DNA of 64,000 nucleotides from Allofustis seminis DSM 15817 (GTDB lineage: Bacteria; Bacillota; Bacilli; Lactobacillales; Carnobacteriaceae_A): positions 156,910 to 220,909 of the forward strand of contig NZ_KB894079.1 in the NCBI RefSeq assembly GCF_000374325.1, written 5' to 3'. A program made the position numbers and the translations under genes. The notes under the pieces are model-generated. The model was not told the DNA's origin, did not search any database, and was given only the letters and a program-made list of their open reading frames with translations. Below, piece after piece: positions 8,971 to 16,609 of this stretch. Position 1 is the stretch's first letter; each line of letters opens with the position of its first letter.

Positions 8971-10185
8971 ATGGTCATTTTAGATCATGAAAGAGCAGCA
9001 CGTCATTTACTTGAACAAGCAAATGATGAAATTAGTAAAATGAAACCCCTACATATTTTGTTAATTGGCAAGAGTGGTGTAGGTAAATCGACACTTATCA
9101 ATTGTCTATTTCGTGAAAATTTGGCAACGACAGGAATAGGCAAACCTGTCACAAAGCATCTCATAAGAATTGAAAAAGAGAATGTCCCTATTGTCCTATA
9201 TGACACACAGGGATTAGAGCTGGATGAGATGATTCAGGATAAAGTGAAAAATGAAGTGTTCGATGCAATCGCAGCCCAACGCGGAACAGATGATGATATT
9301 GATGTCGCATATTATTGCATTCAGTCAATGAGTAATCGTATTGAGAGTATTGAAATAGAATGGACCGAACAACTTGCTAAAAAGATGCCAGTGCTATTAA
9401 TTCTAACGCAAGCTATTGGAACTCAGGCTGAAGCATTTATTACCTATTTGAACTCGCTTAATCTTCCAGTTTCTGGTATCCACCCCGTACTAGCCAAAGA
9501 TTTTCCCGTTGATGATAATTACACCATTCATTCATTTGGTCTAATGGAATTAATAGACAAAACATGGCAAGTCATTCCAGAAGATACAAAAAAGTCTTTT
9601 AATAATGCGCAACAAGTCGATTTAGATAGAAAAGTCAAAGCCGCCGAAAAATGGTCTCGAAAATATATCGCAATGACATTTGGTGTCGGCTTTACGCCGA
9701 TTCCATTTTCAGATGCATCCGTACTCGTCCCGATGCAAATCACCTTGCTTGCGCATATCACAGCGATTTTTGGAGTTCCAATAGAATATTCAACGGTTGT
9801 TAGTATTATTGCAGCCGTAGGAGGGACTGGATCAGCAACATATTTAGGAAAAAGTATCGTTTCTAATGCTTTTAAATTAATTCCTGGTGTAGGAACAGTT
9901 GTTGGAGGCTTTATTAGTGGTGTAACTGCAGCTATCATTACATCGGCACTTGCGAAAAGCTACATTTCTGTATTAAAATTAATAGCAGAAAGTAATCGCT
10001 CGGGAAATGGCTTAACGCCTAAAACAATAGTGAAATTAGTCCAAATAGAATTTGAAAAACGATTGAAAGCTGAAGCAACAACATTAAAAAAAGAAAGTCA
10101 CACATTAAATATGACAAATAATCGCCCTAATAAAAAGACAATTCGTGAAACGTTGCGCCATATTTTCAAAAGAAATAAAAACTAG
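8971..10185 (+). CDS. dynamin/Era-like GTPase with C-terminal DUF697-type membrane domain
   Basis: 404 residues. G1 is GKSGVGKSTLIN (about 32-43), G3 is DTQG, and the G4 region reads LILTQA in place of the usual NKxD, as in the YcjF/DUF697-linked GTPase group. After about residue 225 there is a hydrophobic, Gly/Ala-rich domain (IAMTFGVGFTPIPFSDASVLVPMQ, then VVGGFISGVTAAI) typical of DUF697, implying membrane association. The basic tail ends RHIFKRNKN. It follows the YrrS-like gene by 7 nt. Cellular role unknown; related proteins are often linked to envelope stress. Confidence 0.75.
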   Translation: MVILDHERAARHLLEQANDEISKMKPLHILLIGKSGVGKSTLINCLFRENLATTGIGKPVTKHLIRIEKENVPIVLYDTQGLELDEMIQDKVKNEVFDAIAAQRGTDDDIDVAYYCIQSMSNRIESIEIEWTEQLAKKMPVLLILTQAIGTQAEAFITYLNSLNLPVSGIHPVLAKDFPVDDNYTIHSFGLMELIDKTWQVIPEDTKKSFNNAQQVDLDRKVKAAEKWSRKYIAMTFGVGFTPIPFSDASVLVPMQITLLAHITAIFGVPIEYSTVVSIIAAVGGTGSATYLGKSIVSNAFKLIPGVGTVVGGFISGVTAAIITSALAKSYISVLKLIAESNRSGNGLTPKTIVKLVQIEFEKRLKAEATTLKKESHTLNMTNNRPNKKTIRETLRHIFKRNKN

Positions 10186-10221
10186 TGCGCATGATACTTA
10201 TGAATGAAAGGACTGTTGTCT

Positions 10222-10656
10222 GTGGAAAATAAGAAAAAAATAGAAGAATATATTCAAATTCTAAGAGACAACAAAATTCGTGTAACAGATCAACGTGTTG
10301 CCATTTTAAATTATATGATTGAAAAAGAATCGCACCCGACGGCACGTGAAATATATGAAGCGTTAAAAGATGATTATCCAAGTATGAGTGTTGCGACCAT
10401 TTACAATAATTTAGAAATTTTTGTGGCATTAGGTTTTGTGCTTGATCTGCATTATGGAGCAGAATCAGCGCGTTTTGATCTTACAGATTGTATGCACTAT
10501 CATGCCATTTGCGAAAAATGTGGAAGAATTGTCGACTTTAATTATCCAAAGCTTAACCAAGTAGAACATGATGTAGCGGAATTGACTGGTTTTGAAGTGC
10601 GTAGTCATCGTCTAGAAATTTTTGGTGTATGTCCAGCTTGCCAAAAAAATAAATAG
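10222..10656 (+). CDS. perR: PerR peroxide-sensing repressor (Fur family)
   Basis: 144 residues. PerR is a dimeric metalloregulator that represses peroxide-defence genes until its iron centre oxidises a histidine. The Fur winged helix (VTDQRVAILNYM, SVATIYNNLE) is followed by the metal site (RFDLTDCMHYHAICEKCG and IVDF), where Asp, two His and Asp match the PerR regulatory ligands. Two CxxC motifs (CEKC, CPAC) bind structural zinc. The match to B. subtilis PerR is close (HRLEIFGVC), which favours PerR over Fur or Zur. GTG 10222 is preferred because AAAGGA lies nine bases upstream; in-frame ATG 10204 lacks a site. Gap to the GTPase gene is 36 nt. Confidence 0.88.
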   Translation: MENKKKIEEYIQILRDNKIRVTDQRVAILNYMIEKESHPTAREIYEALKDDYPSMSVATIYNNLEIFVALGFVLDLHYGAESARFDLTDCMHYHAICEKCGRIVDFNYPKLNQVEHDVAELTGFEVRSHRLEIFGVCPACQKNK

Positions 10657-10736
10657 AAAAACAGCTTGCATTCATCAGTAACACTTGTTAAAATATTCCT
10701 TGTGGCGTTAATTATATTAAAGCGCAACTTTATTTT

Positions 10737-10823
10737 GGAGAAGTGTCCGAGTGGCTGAAGGAGCTCGCCTGGAACGCGGGTAAACGGTAATCCCGTTTCG
10801 AGGGTTCAAATCCCTTCTTCTCC
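10737..10823 (+). tRNA. tRNA-Ser(GGA)
   Basis: 87 nt. The acceptor arms GGAGAAG (10737-10743) and CTTCTCC (10817-10823) pair fully. The anticodon stem CTCGC/GCGGG holds the loop CTGGAAC, giving anticodon GGA. A long class II variable arm and a T-arm containing GGTTCAAATCC are present. CCA is not encoded. An integrase remnant follows directly, so the 3' end probably served as a phage attachment site. Confidence 0.95.
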
Positions 10824-10879
10824 TTTTTAATATAAAAGGGAACAAACATTCCCTTGTTAAACGATGGGTAAGAATAGCT

Positions 10880-10920
10880 ATACACCACTAATTTATGAAG
10901 TTAGCGGTGTATTTTTTGTT
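10880..10920. terminator. hairpin downstream of tRNA-Ser / integrase remnant
   Basis: TACACCACTAA pairs with TTAGCGGTGTA (one mismatch) and is followed by TTTTTTG. It could end transcripts coming from the tRNA side. A smaller hairpin (AAGGGAA/TTCCCTT, 10837-10856) lies just before it. Confidence 0.6.
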
Positions 10921-11166
10921 ATGAGAAAAGAATAAAACGAAATAGAATATAAAATCATTTTCTTGTTCTTCAAATTCTTTAATGAGATGCGAATAAGTAT
11001 CAAATGTAATTGATGTGTTTGCATGTCCTAATCTCTTAGAAATGTATTTAATGTTAGCTCCTGCATAGAGAAGCAACGAGCAGTGGGTATGTCTTAAATA
11101 ATGAAAATTAATAGGTTGGATATCTGCACGTTTGCATGCTTTATTAATAGCACTATAAAGAGGTGA
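10888..11166 (-). pseudogene. tyrosine recombinase (phage integrase) C-terminal remnant
   Basis: The open frame encodes the end of a site-specific recombinase: HYLRHTH (the HxxR box), RLGHANTSIT (second His) and the nucleophile tyrosine in DTYSHL, followed by EFEEQEND. The N-terminal arm, core and first catalytic Arg/Lys are missing: there is an in-frame stop at 11167-11169 and no sequence beyond that resembles the family. The last ~20 residues (FIFYFVLFFSHNKK) do not look native and run into a hairpin. Its position against tRNA-Ser with the C-terminus toward the tRNA is the usual arrangement for an integrated prophage end. Confidence 0.8.
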
Positions 11167-11171
11167 TTAAT

Positions 11172-11372
11172 ATGGATTTTATGAAATATATGGGGGAAAA
11201 AATAAAAGTGGTTTCTAAGAGCGGAATCGTACAGGTTGGAAAAGTTATTTCCTATACTGGTAAGCAAGATACTGAAGGTGGAAAGTACGATGAGTTAACT
11301 ATAGAAACTAAAGATTATCCATACATGTCTTTTAATGAATCAGAAATCAAGAGTATAAAAGTGATAGAATAG
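11172..11372 (+). CDS. small phage-type protein, possible SH3/Sm-like barrel
   Basis: 66 residues from ATG 11172, six bases after AGAGGTG. The pattern MDFMKYMGEKIKVVSKSG then GKVISYTGKQD is strand-rich and acidic at the end, resembling small Sm/SH3-like proteins found near phage head genes. No function is assigned. The N-terminus resembles that of the broken gene at 11942-12138, so the two may be paralogues on either side of the toxin-like tail. The ATG lies just beyond the truncated end of the integrase remnant, and the 3' end overlaps the next frame by about 34 nt. Confidence 0.5.
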   Translation: MDFMKYMGEKIKVVSKSGIVQVGKVISYTGKQDTEGGKYDELTIETKDYPYMSFNESEIKSIKVIE

Positions 11373-11941
11373 AAGAAAGAATAGAGTTTAGTGATGAACG
11401 AAATAAATTTAACTTTAGCTATTCTCAGTTTGGAAAGAAAGCTAAAAAACATATAAAAGATTTTAATCTTGATGTAAAAAATGAAACTGTAGATAAAAGG
11501 TTACTTAAGAATTACCGTAAAATCCTTGGCAGAGAGGTACCTAGAAATCTTTCAAAGTTCCAAGAATTGAAGTATAACAAGCTTGAACAATGGATACAGT
11601 TACAAGACCATTATTATGTAAAAAGTAGGTTAGAAGATGGAAGATGGACTTCTGTCATAAACCCAGAAAAACAAGCGCCACATATGGAGTCTACGGCAGG
11701 GAGCAATAAAAGCTATTTCTATGATGGCGTAAACGTTCAAGAGCTGTTCGATAAATATGCAGGAACAGGGACAGTCATCAAGAGAAAAAGCAGAAGAACG
11801 TGGGTAGAAGTTGTTGATGTTACAGATGACAGAAAAATAGGAGTGGACATATATACAGGAAAACATGCAAACGCATTGTCAATTCACTACTCAAAAAAAG
11901 AACACATATTGTTCCAACCTATTTTGAAAAGGAGGATTAAA
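11339..11941 (+). pseudogene. C-terminal tail of a phage head (MuF-like) protein with toxin-50-like domain
   Basis: A frame with no start codon of its own opens at 11339 and runs through this block. The first part (IEERIEFSDERNKFNFSYSQ, KKAKKHIKDFNLDVKNETVD) resembles the helical tail of phage minor head proteins. The second part (VNVQELFDKYAGTGTV, IGVDIYTGKHANALSIHYSK) has the LxxKYAGTG ... VDxxTG ... IHYSK pattern I associate with the polymorphic toxin type 50 domain (PF15542-like). The bulk of the head protein is missing. The frame runs on into the next gene without a stop, so its end has also mutated. Family call is from memory of the motif, not a search. Confidence 0.55.
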
Positions 11942-12138
11942 ATGGATATTAGAAAATATGATGGAAAAAAGTATCTGTCCTGTCAAGAGAGGGCGTTTTG
12001 TTGACGGGGATGGCTAAGTATATAAATACAGAAAACAATGATAACTTAGGCTCGGTTTTATGGGTCAGAAGTCAACAAGCAATTTATGAGTTTTCTCCTG
12101 AAGATATTGAGGAGATTACAGAAATAGAAAAGCAATAA
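11942..12138 (+). pseudogene. small frameshifted gene after the toxin-like tail (possible immunity partner)
   Basis: ATG 11942 follows AGGAGG by six bases, a strong start. The N-terminus MDIRKYDGKKY resembles MDFMKYMGEKI of the gene at 11172. That frame stops at 12002-12004, but the frame one base off continues from about 11983 (GVLLTGMAKYINTENNDN, then VRSQQAIYEFSPEDIEEI) to a TAA at 12136-12138. A single indel near 11975-11990 would restore one protein of about 64 residues. Its place directly after a toxin-like domain suggests an immunity role; this is inference only. Confidence 0.5.
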
Positions 12139-12168
12139 CACCTCCAAGGAAACTTGCGGGTGTTTTTT
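12137..12168 (+). terminator. intrinsic terminator of the toxin-tail cluster
   Basis: AACACC...GGTGTT outer arms with an inner CAAG-GAAA-CTTG hairpin, followed by TTTTTT. It overlaps the stop codon of the preceding broken gene. Confidence 0.8.
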
Positions 12169-12235
12169 AATGTCTTTAATTTATAATCTAAGTACAAAAA
12201 ATGATTCATAGTTTTCTGATAAAATAGTGTTTGCA

Positions 12236-12462
12236 ATGACATCTAAAAAAATCATTACAAAAAGAATTACCTCCAAAGGGCAGGCTTTACTTGGAAAAGA
12301 ATTAGAAAAGTTAATGGAGTTGGATCAATGATGAATTATGAAAATTTAATAGAAGATGTATGCAAGAAGTTTAACGAAGTTAGAGTTCTTTGTGAAAAAG
12401 AATTTGAAAGGGGAGGTCTAGATTCTAATTCTGGCCCCCATACTGTCCCATACTGTATTTAG
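12236..12462 (+). other. two tiny overlapping reading frames, doubtful genes
   Basis: A 31-codon frame (12236-12331, MTSKKIITKRITSKGQ start) and a 43-codon frame (12331-12462, MNYENLIEDVCKKFNEV start) overlap as TGATG. GTTTTCTGATAAAATAG just upstream could be an extended -10 box. Ribosome sites are weak. The composition is protein-like but I recognise neither; they may be pieces of small phage genes. Confidence 0.25.
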
Positions 12463-12481
12463 TTTTGTTTTTGTTCCCATA

Positions 12482-12703
12482 TTGAAGCGCGCAATATGCA
12501 ATGACGAAGTTTTAGCAAAAGAAATGTTTAACTATTTAGAGGAAATGGAGAATGCGGATGATGGATATGTTTCCGAAGTTTCTGAATTTACTGTTTTGGA
12601 AGAAATAGCCGATGAATTTAAAGATATTGCGATTAAAGGTTATATGGGCCCTGAGACTTTGAAAGCTTTTAAATTAATTAGGCGATATATAACGGGACCA
12701 TAA
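12482..12703 (+). CDS. small acidic hypothetical protein in prophage remnant
   Basis: 73 codons from a possible TTG start at 12482 (no clear ribosome site). It is rich in Glu and Asp and predicted helical (EVLAKEMFNYLEEMENADDG, LEEIADEFKDIAIKGYMG). No known motif. The missing ribosome site and the upstream decayed sequence suggest this may be the tail of a longer phage gene. A GCCC-AAGA-GGGC hairpin followed by AATTTTT (12733-12752) lies after it. Confidence 0.35.
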   Translation: MKRAICNDEVLAKEMFNYLEEMENADDGYVSEVSEFTVLEEIADEFKDIAIKGYMGPETLKAFKLIRRYITGP

Positions 12704-13070
12704 AAACCGCAAATCTGGGCATGATGTATTGTGTCGCCCAAGAGGGCAATTTTTAATGTACGCCCGACATAGTGGACATTTAGAGCGCTTTTTTAAAGAA
12801 ACATCTTGAATTAGTTTGGGATGAAGATAGCGAGTTGATTCCAACAAGATAGCACTTAACTGTAAACGTTAGGTGCTATTTTTATATTCAAAATAATGTC
12901 AGCACTCTTATATGTAGTGGCTCTTTTTATTGTCCAGAATGACAGTAAACTAGCTCATGCCCAAGAATAAATGGAAATTCCAACTGTGGTACCAACCATA
13001 ATAAAAAGAGAGGGGAGAATTGTCAAAATAGAACGATTGACATAAGGAAAACAGTGTTCAGCTGCCAAGA
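12704..13070. other. noncoding end of the island
   Basis: About 370 bases without a convincing gene. It holds a short GCCC/GGGC hairpin (12733-12752) and a strong terminator (12850-12884). The rest is AT-rich and shows no repeat of the tRNA-Ser 3' end, so I could not place the right attachment site of the lost element. Confidence 0.5.
12850..12884 (+). terminator. strong hairpin terminator
   Basis: Eleven-bp arms (12850-12860 and 12868-12878, one G-T pair) around the loop TGTAAAC, followed by TTTTTAT. Confidence 0.75.
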
Positions 13071-13073
13071 GTG

Positions 13074-13082
13074 TGCTATAAT
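13074..13082 (+). promoter_or_regulatory. extended -10 promoter for the small membrane protein gene
   Basis: TGCTATAAT, 30 nt before the ATG at 13113. A perfect TTGACA at 13037-13042 is too far away (34 nt) to be its -35. Confidence 0.6.
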
Positions 13083-13112
13083 ATCTTCATTGAATATAGA
13101 AGTGGGGATAAT

Positions 13113-13346
13113 ATGTATCATAAAACATCAAATATCTTACTCATTTTAGGGATACTTATTACAATGGCTGGAGGTTATGTATTTACCTTTGATCAGTTGA
13201 TTGGTGGTCTTGGAATGGCAGTTGGTATTTGGAATATTTATAAAGGTTACCGTTTGAAAAGTAATCCAGTGCCATATATGATTGAAAAACATGAGCAACA
13301 AAAAGAAGAGAAGCTCCGCCAAATGTTTAAAGATAACAAAAAATAA
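13113..13346 (+). CDS. small two-helix membrane protein of unknown function
   Basis: 77 residues from ATG 13113, just after GTGGGGATA. Two hydrophobic segments (ILLILGILITMAGGYVF and LIGGLGMAVGIWNIYKGY, about residues 8-24 and 29-46) are followed by a basic/acidic cytoplasmic tail (EKHEQQKEEKLRQMFKDNKK). It has its own extended -10 promoter and shares a terminator with the convergent pbp1A. It marks the return to normal chromosomal sequence after the island. No family recognised. Confidence 0.65.
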   Translation: MYHKTSNILLILGILITMAGGYVFTFDQLIGGLGMAVGIWNIYKGYRLKSNPVPYMIEKHEQQKEEKLRQMFKDNKK

Positions 13347-13379
13347 CTCATGTGATGAATGCATTGGTCATAATATAAA

Positions 13380-13420
13380 AAATAGCCCCGCAACTTATAA
13401 AAAAGCTGTGGGGCTTATTA
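13380..13420. terminator. bidirectional terminator between the small membrane gene and pbp1A
   Basis: AGCCCCGCAACTT pairs with AAGCTGTGGGGCT (one mismatch, one G-T) between two convergent genes, with T-rich flanks on both strands. Confidence 0.75.
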
Positions 13421-13422
13421 TA

Positions 13423-13455
13423 TTACTAATTAATTACTAATTAATTACTAATTAA
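13423..13455. repeat. three tandem 11-bp repeats at the end of pbp1A
   Basis: TTACTAATTAA is repeated three times head to tail. The last copy contains the pbp1A stop codon (13452-13454), so each unit places an in-frame or near-frame TAA after the coding region. Confidence 0.8.
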
Positions 13456-15899
13456 TCATCGTCTTCATCTTCATCTGTTTCTTCCTCATTTTCACTCGGT
13501 TTTTTCTTTTCTTTTGTCTTTTCTTGGACTGTAAGTGTGAGGACAGAAGGATTGCCTTGATTATGTTCACCACGTCTTATATAAAGTGAGATGTCATAAG
13601 TACCTGGTTTTGGATGTTTAATTTCATAATGTGTATCGTCAATTACTTTTTCTTCGCCATTAATCGTTAATACGAATTCAGGGTCAATGGTTGTTTTTTC
13701 AAAATCTTTAAAAGCACTCCATTGAATGTGAATAGTATCTTCACTTGCTGAATAGCGTGCTTGTAAGCCACTTGGTGCTGGAAGTGGTTTATCATCTGCA
13801 CCGTCATGAACTTTTGTTGGTTCTGTTCCTTTAATAAATAATTCATGCACAATTTTTTCGTCTGGTGTGTTCTTACTTGGAAGTTCTGCTGGATTGGATC
13901 CTTTATAGACAGGACTTGCCACAACAGAGCTTGGCCGTTCCCAGTCGCTACCACCGACTTCAGCAGACAATGCGATCATTGCTTGGACGAATATTCTTCG
14001 TGCGAGCATCATGGAGCCATCTGAGATGGTAACGTAGTGACCTGGTTTGAATGGTTCATCATAGCCGATCCAAACTGAAATAGAAAAGTTCTTCGAATAA
14101 CCAACGTACCATGTATCTGGGGCAGCTTCAGCAGGGATATTATGTTCAGCTAATTGCTGATCAGTATAGTTAGTCGTTCCTGTTTTTCCTGCATGGACCA
14201 CTCCAGAGATCCCCATATCGCGATATTGTCTTGGTACTTCTTTTAACATATCTGTAATCATGTAGGCGGTGTAATCTTCCATTGCTTTATTTGTCTCAGG
14301 GATGAGATCGATTTCTTCCCCATCTGGTGTGATGATTTTGCTGACAGTATATGGCTTAGTAAAGTGTCCGCCATTAGCAAAAGAAGCATAGGCACTTGCC
14401 AGTTGAATTGGTGATATATTTCCATTAATGGCACTTGAAGGAACTAATCCTTCAGCACCAGGTGTAATTTTTGTAGGATCAATGCCAAGTCGTGATAAGA
14501 ATGTTTCGACATCACTTCGGTTCAAATCCTCATTAAAAATTCTTGCTGCAACAGTGTTACGTGAATCGACAAGTGCTTCACGTAAAGTTAATTCACCGCG
14601 GAAGTTATTGTCATAGTTATTCGGCTTCCAATCATCTAATGAATAAGGTTCATCTTTTACTAAGTGATAGGTAGAATATTTGTTGAATTCAATAGCTGGT
14701 CCATAGTCCATCAGCGGTTTAATGGTTGAGCCGATGCTTCGACTATTAGAAAGGGCGCGGTTTTCGGAGAGTTGTCCTTCTTGATTTCGCCCACCGATAA
14801 TACCTAATACCTTGCCAGTATCTGGATCAACGATAGAGATGGCAGTTTGAATGTCTTCATCTGGGAAATAGACATAATCATTTGTATTTGCGATATCATA
14901 AATTGCTTGTTGAACGGACATATCGAGGTTTGTTTCGATTCTTAGTCCCGCTAGATAAGGATCAAAATCTGTTTTCTCCTCAATTTCTTTAAGCACTGCC
15001 GTCAAATATCCATCAAAGACGAGATTGTTTCCATTTTTTTCGACAGGCTCAATTAGCCCGTCTTCTACAGGGATTTTTTTAGCTTCTTCGGCTTCTTCTT
15101 TAGATAATTTTTTGTTTTTTACCATTGCATCGAGTACTTGGTTACGGCGTTCAGTAGCAGCTTCTGGGTTCTCACGTGGGTTGTAATAGTTTGGCGCTTG
15201 TGGCATTCCAGCAAGTAGGGCCGCTTCATGTAATTTAAGCTCTGAAGGGGACTTACCAAAATATTGTTCCGCTGCGGTAGCCATACCGTAGATATTTCCT
15301 CCCATATGAATTTTGTTCAAGTAGAAGGTTAGAATTTGGTCTTTTGAATATTGGCGTTCAATTTTCAGCGATAACCAAGCTTCTTTTGCTTTACGTTCAA
15401 GCGTTTGATCTGATTTTAATGTTGAAAAGACGGAGTTCTTCACTAATTGTTGTGTAATTGTACTTCCGCCACCAACGATTGTTCCTTTGTTGAGAATGTA
15501 TCCTAATGCCGCTCGAGCAATTGCGAATGGGTTGATGCCAAAATGTTTGTAAAATTGTTGGTCTTCGGTTGAAAGAAGCGCATCGATGAGCGTCTGATTA
15601 TATTCATCGAGTGTTGCATATTCTCTTTCTTCACCGCCTAAAGTATAAAAGACATTGCCATGAATATCGACGAGTTCGGAAGAATATGTTCCTTCCAAAT
15701 CAGCTTCGGTAATATTTGGTGCATCTTTTGCGTAGTAGAAGAATAATCCACCCCCCGCTAAAATGCCTACTGCTATAAGAACGGCAAATGCTAATAGGCC
15801 TTTTTTAATCCAGTAGCCGACCGATTTTTTATTTTGTTTCTTTTTATTTTTTTGAACTTGTTCGCGCGTTTCTGGATTTTTTTGTTCTTTTTTATCCAT
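13452..15899 (-). CDS. pbp1A: class A penicillin-binding protein 1A (transglycosylase/transpeptidase)
   Basis: 815 residues. It polymerises and cross-links peptidoglycan at the outer membrane face. Seen: a basic cytoplasmic N-terminus, a membrane anchor (about 33-56), the GT51 domain with catalytic Glu112 (STEDQQFYKHFG), then the transpeptidase with SxxK (STIK, Ser391), SRN (about 443) and KTGT (about 572). A C-terminal FN3-like region and a very acidic tail (ENEEETDEDEDDD) follow. The start is ATG 15899 with GAGGTG inside the end of recU, four bases downstream of the recU stop. recU-pbp1A pairing is conserved in Firmicutes. Confidence 0.93.
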   Translation of the reverse strand: MDKKEQKNPETREQVQKNKKKQNKKSVGYWIKKGLLAFAVLIAVGILAGGGLFFYYAKDAPNITEADLEGTYSSELVDIHGNVFYTLGGEEREYATLDEYNQTLIDALLSTEDQQFYKHFGINPFAIARAALGYILNKGTIVGGGSTITQQLVKNSVFSTLKSDQTLERKAKEAWLSLKIERQYSKDQILTFYLNKIHMGGNIYGMATAAEQYFGKSPSELKLHEAALLAGMPQAPNYYNPRENPEAATERRNQVLDAMVKNKKLSKEEAEEAKKIPVEDGLIEPVEKNGNNLVFDGYLTAVLKEIEEKTDFDPYLAGLRIETNLDMSVQQAIYDIANTNDYVYFPDEDIQTAISIVDPDTGKVLGIIGGRNQEGQLSENRALSNSRSIGSTIKPLMDYGPAIEFNKYSTYHLVKDEPYSLDDWKPNNYDNNFRGELTLREALVDSRNTVAARIFNEDLNRSDVETFLSRLGIDPTKITPGAEGLVPSSAINGNISPIQLASAYASFANGGHFTKPYTVSKIITPDGEEIDLIPETNKAMEDYTAYMITDMLKEVPRQYRDMGISGVVHAGKTGTTNYTDQQLAEHNIPAEAAPDTWYVGYSKNFSISVWIGYDEPFKPGHYVTISDGSMMLARRIFVQAMIALSAEVGGSDWERPSSVVASPVYKGSNPAELPSKNTPDEKIVHELFIKGTEPTKVHDGADDKPLPAPSGLQARYSASEDTIHIQWSAFKDFEKTTIDPEFVLTINGEEKVIDDTHYEIKHPKPGTYDISLYIRRGEHNQGNPSVLTLTVQEKTKEKKKPSENEEETDEDEDDD

Positions 15900-15903
15900 T
15901 CGG

Positions 15904-16524
15904 TTACACCTCTTCACTCTGTTTTAAAATAAGGTCATCCACTGCATCTAAATAAGCAAGACGCGGGGAATATCCCATTGGAATAAGATAACAATTTTTG
16001 ACAATTTCTTGGTAAGGGATTGATTTTCTGCCATTTTCTGACTGCATCTGCTGCCACCATTCAATGATAAATGTGGCAGGGCATACATAAGTTTCTTCCA
16101 ATGATCTGAAACGAATTAAAACGAAAACGATCCCACCATGCTTAATACATTGTTGCATATGTTCAATTTGATGTCTATGAAAGTTATTCAAAGGAAAGCG
16201 AGTTGCATTTTTTGTTTCTTTTGCTTCAAAATCCAGATAATACCCACGATATAATCCATTATAATCCGTTGTCGATGCTGTTCGGTAATAAGCTTCCGTA
16301 ATTTTAGCAGCGGAGCGCTTAGGATAGTCCACAGCAACGACTTGAATGGGCGTTGGTTTTTTATGAATAACCGCTTTTTCTAGTGCAAGATATTGACGAT
16401 TGGTAAGATTAATATCTTCTTCCAGAGTCATTCCACGATTACCATAAGTAACATTTTGGGGAGAGTTAGACACGTCATTTTGCTGTTGAAATGGTGTTGA
16501 ACCATTCGGATATTTGACAGTCAG
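15904..16524 (-). CDS. recU: Holliday junction resolvase RecU, probable CTG start
   Basis: 206 residues if begun at CTG 16524. RecU cuts Holliday junctions during recombination and chromosome segregation. Motifs seen: NRGMTLEEDINLTN, the nuclease core YYLDFEAKETKNATRFPLNNFHRHQ and GGIVFVLIRF. Start: AAGGAGG (16540-16534) lies nine bases before CTG, and the product would begin MTVKYPNG, matching the usual RecU N-terminus (Mxx-YPNG). The only upstream ATG (16557) lies before that ribosome site and at the predicted transcription start. A TTG touches the site directly. Operon with pbp1A; divergent from ypsA. Confidence 0.9.
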   Translation of the reverse strand: MTVKYPNGSTPFQQQNDVSNSPQNVTYGNRGMTLEEDINLTNRQYLALEKAVIHKKPTPIQVVAVDYPKRSAAKITEAYYRTASTTDYNGLYRGYYLDFEAKETKNATRFPLNNFHRHQIEHMQQCIKHGGIVFVLIRFRSLEETYVCPATFIIEWWQQMQSENGRKSIPYQEIVKNCYLIPMGYSPRLAYLDAVDDLILKQSEEV

Positions 16525-16564
16525 TGGACTCAACCTCCTTTTTACATTAAGATACATTATGTAT

Positions 16565-16583
16565 ATTATATCAAATTATACCA
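16565..16583 (-). promoter_or_regulatory. promoter(s) for recU-pbp1A
   Basis: On the minus strand TGGTATAAT (TATAAT at 16580-16575, extended -10) is followed by a second TATAAT at 16570-16565. Predicted transcript starts fall at about 16568 or 16558, leaving a 25-30 nt leader before AAGGAGG. Confidence 0.6.
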
Positions 16584-16609
16584 GTTTTCTAAATGATAGG
16601 AGCATTATT

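Noticed and set aside
10737-13060. Direct repeat of the tRNA-Ser 3' end marking attL/attR
   Set aside because: I looked for a second copy of the T-arm/acceptor sequence in the island and found none; the right boundary may be deleted.
13037-13082. TTGACA (13037) paired with TATAAT (13077) as one promoter
   Set aside because: The 34-nt spacer is twice the normal length; the extended -10 alone is the better explanation.
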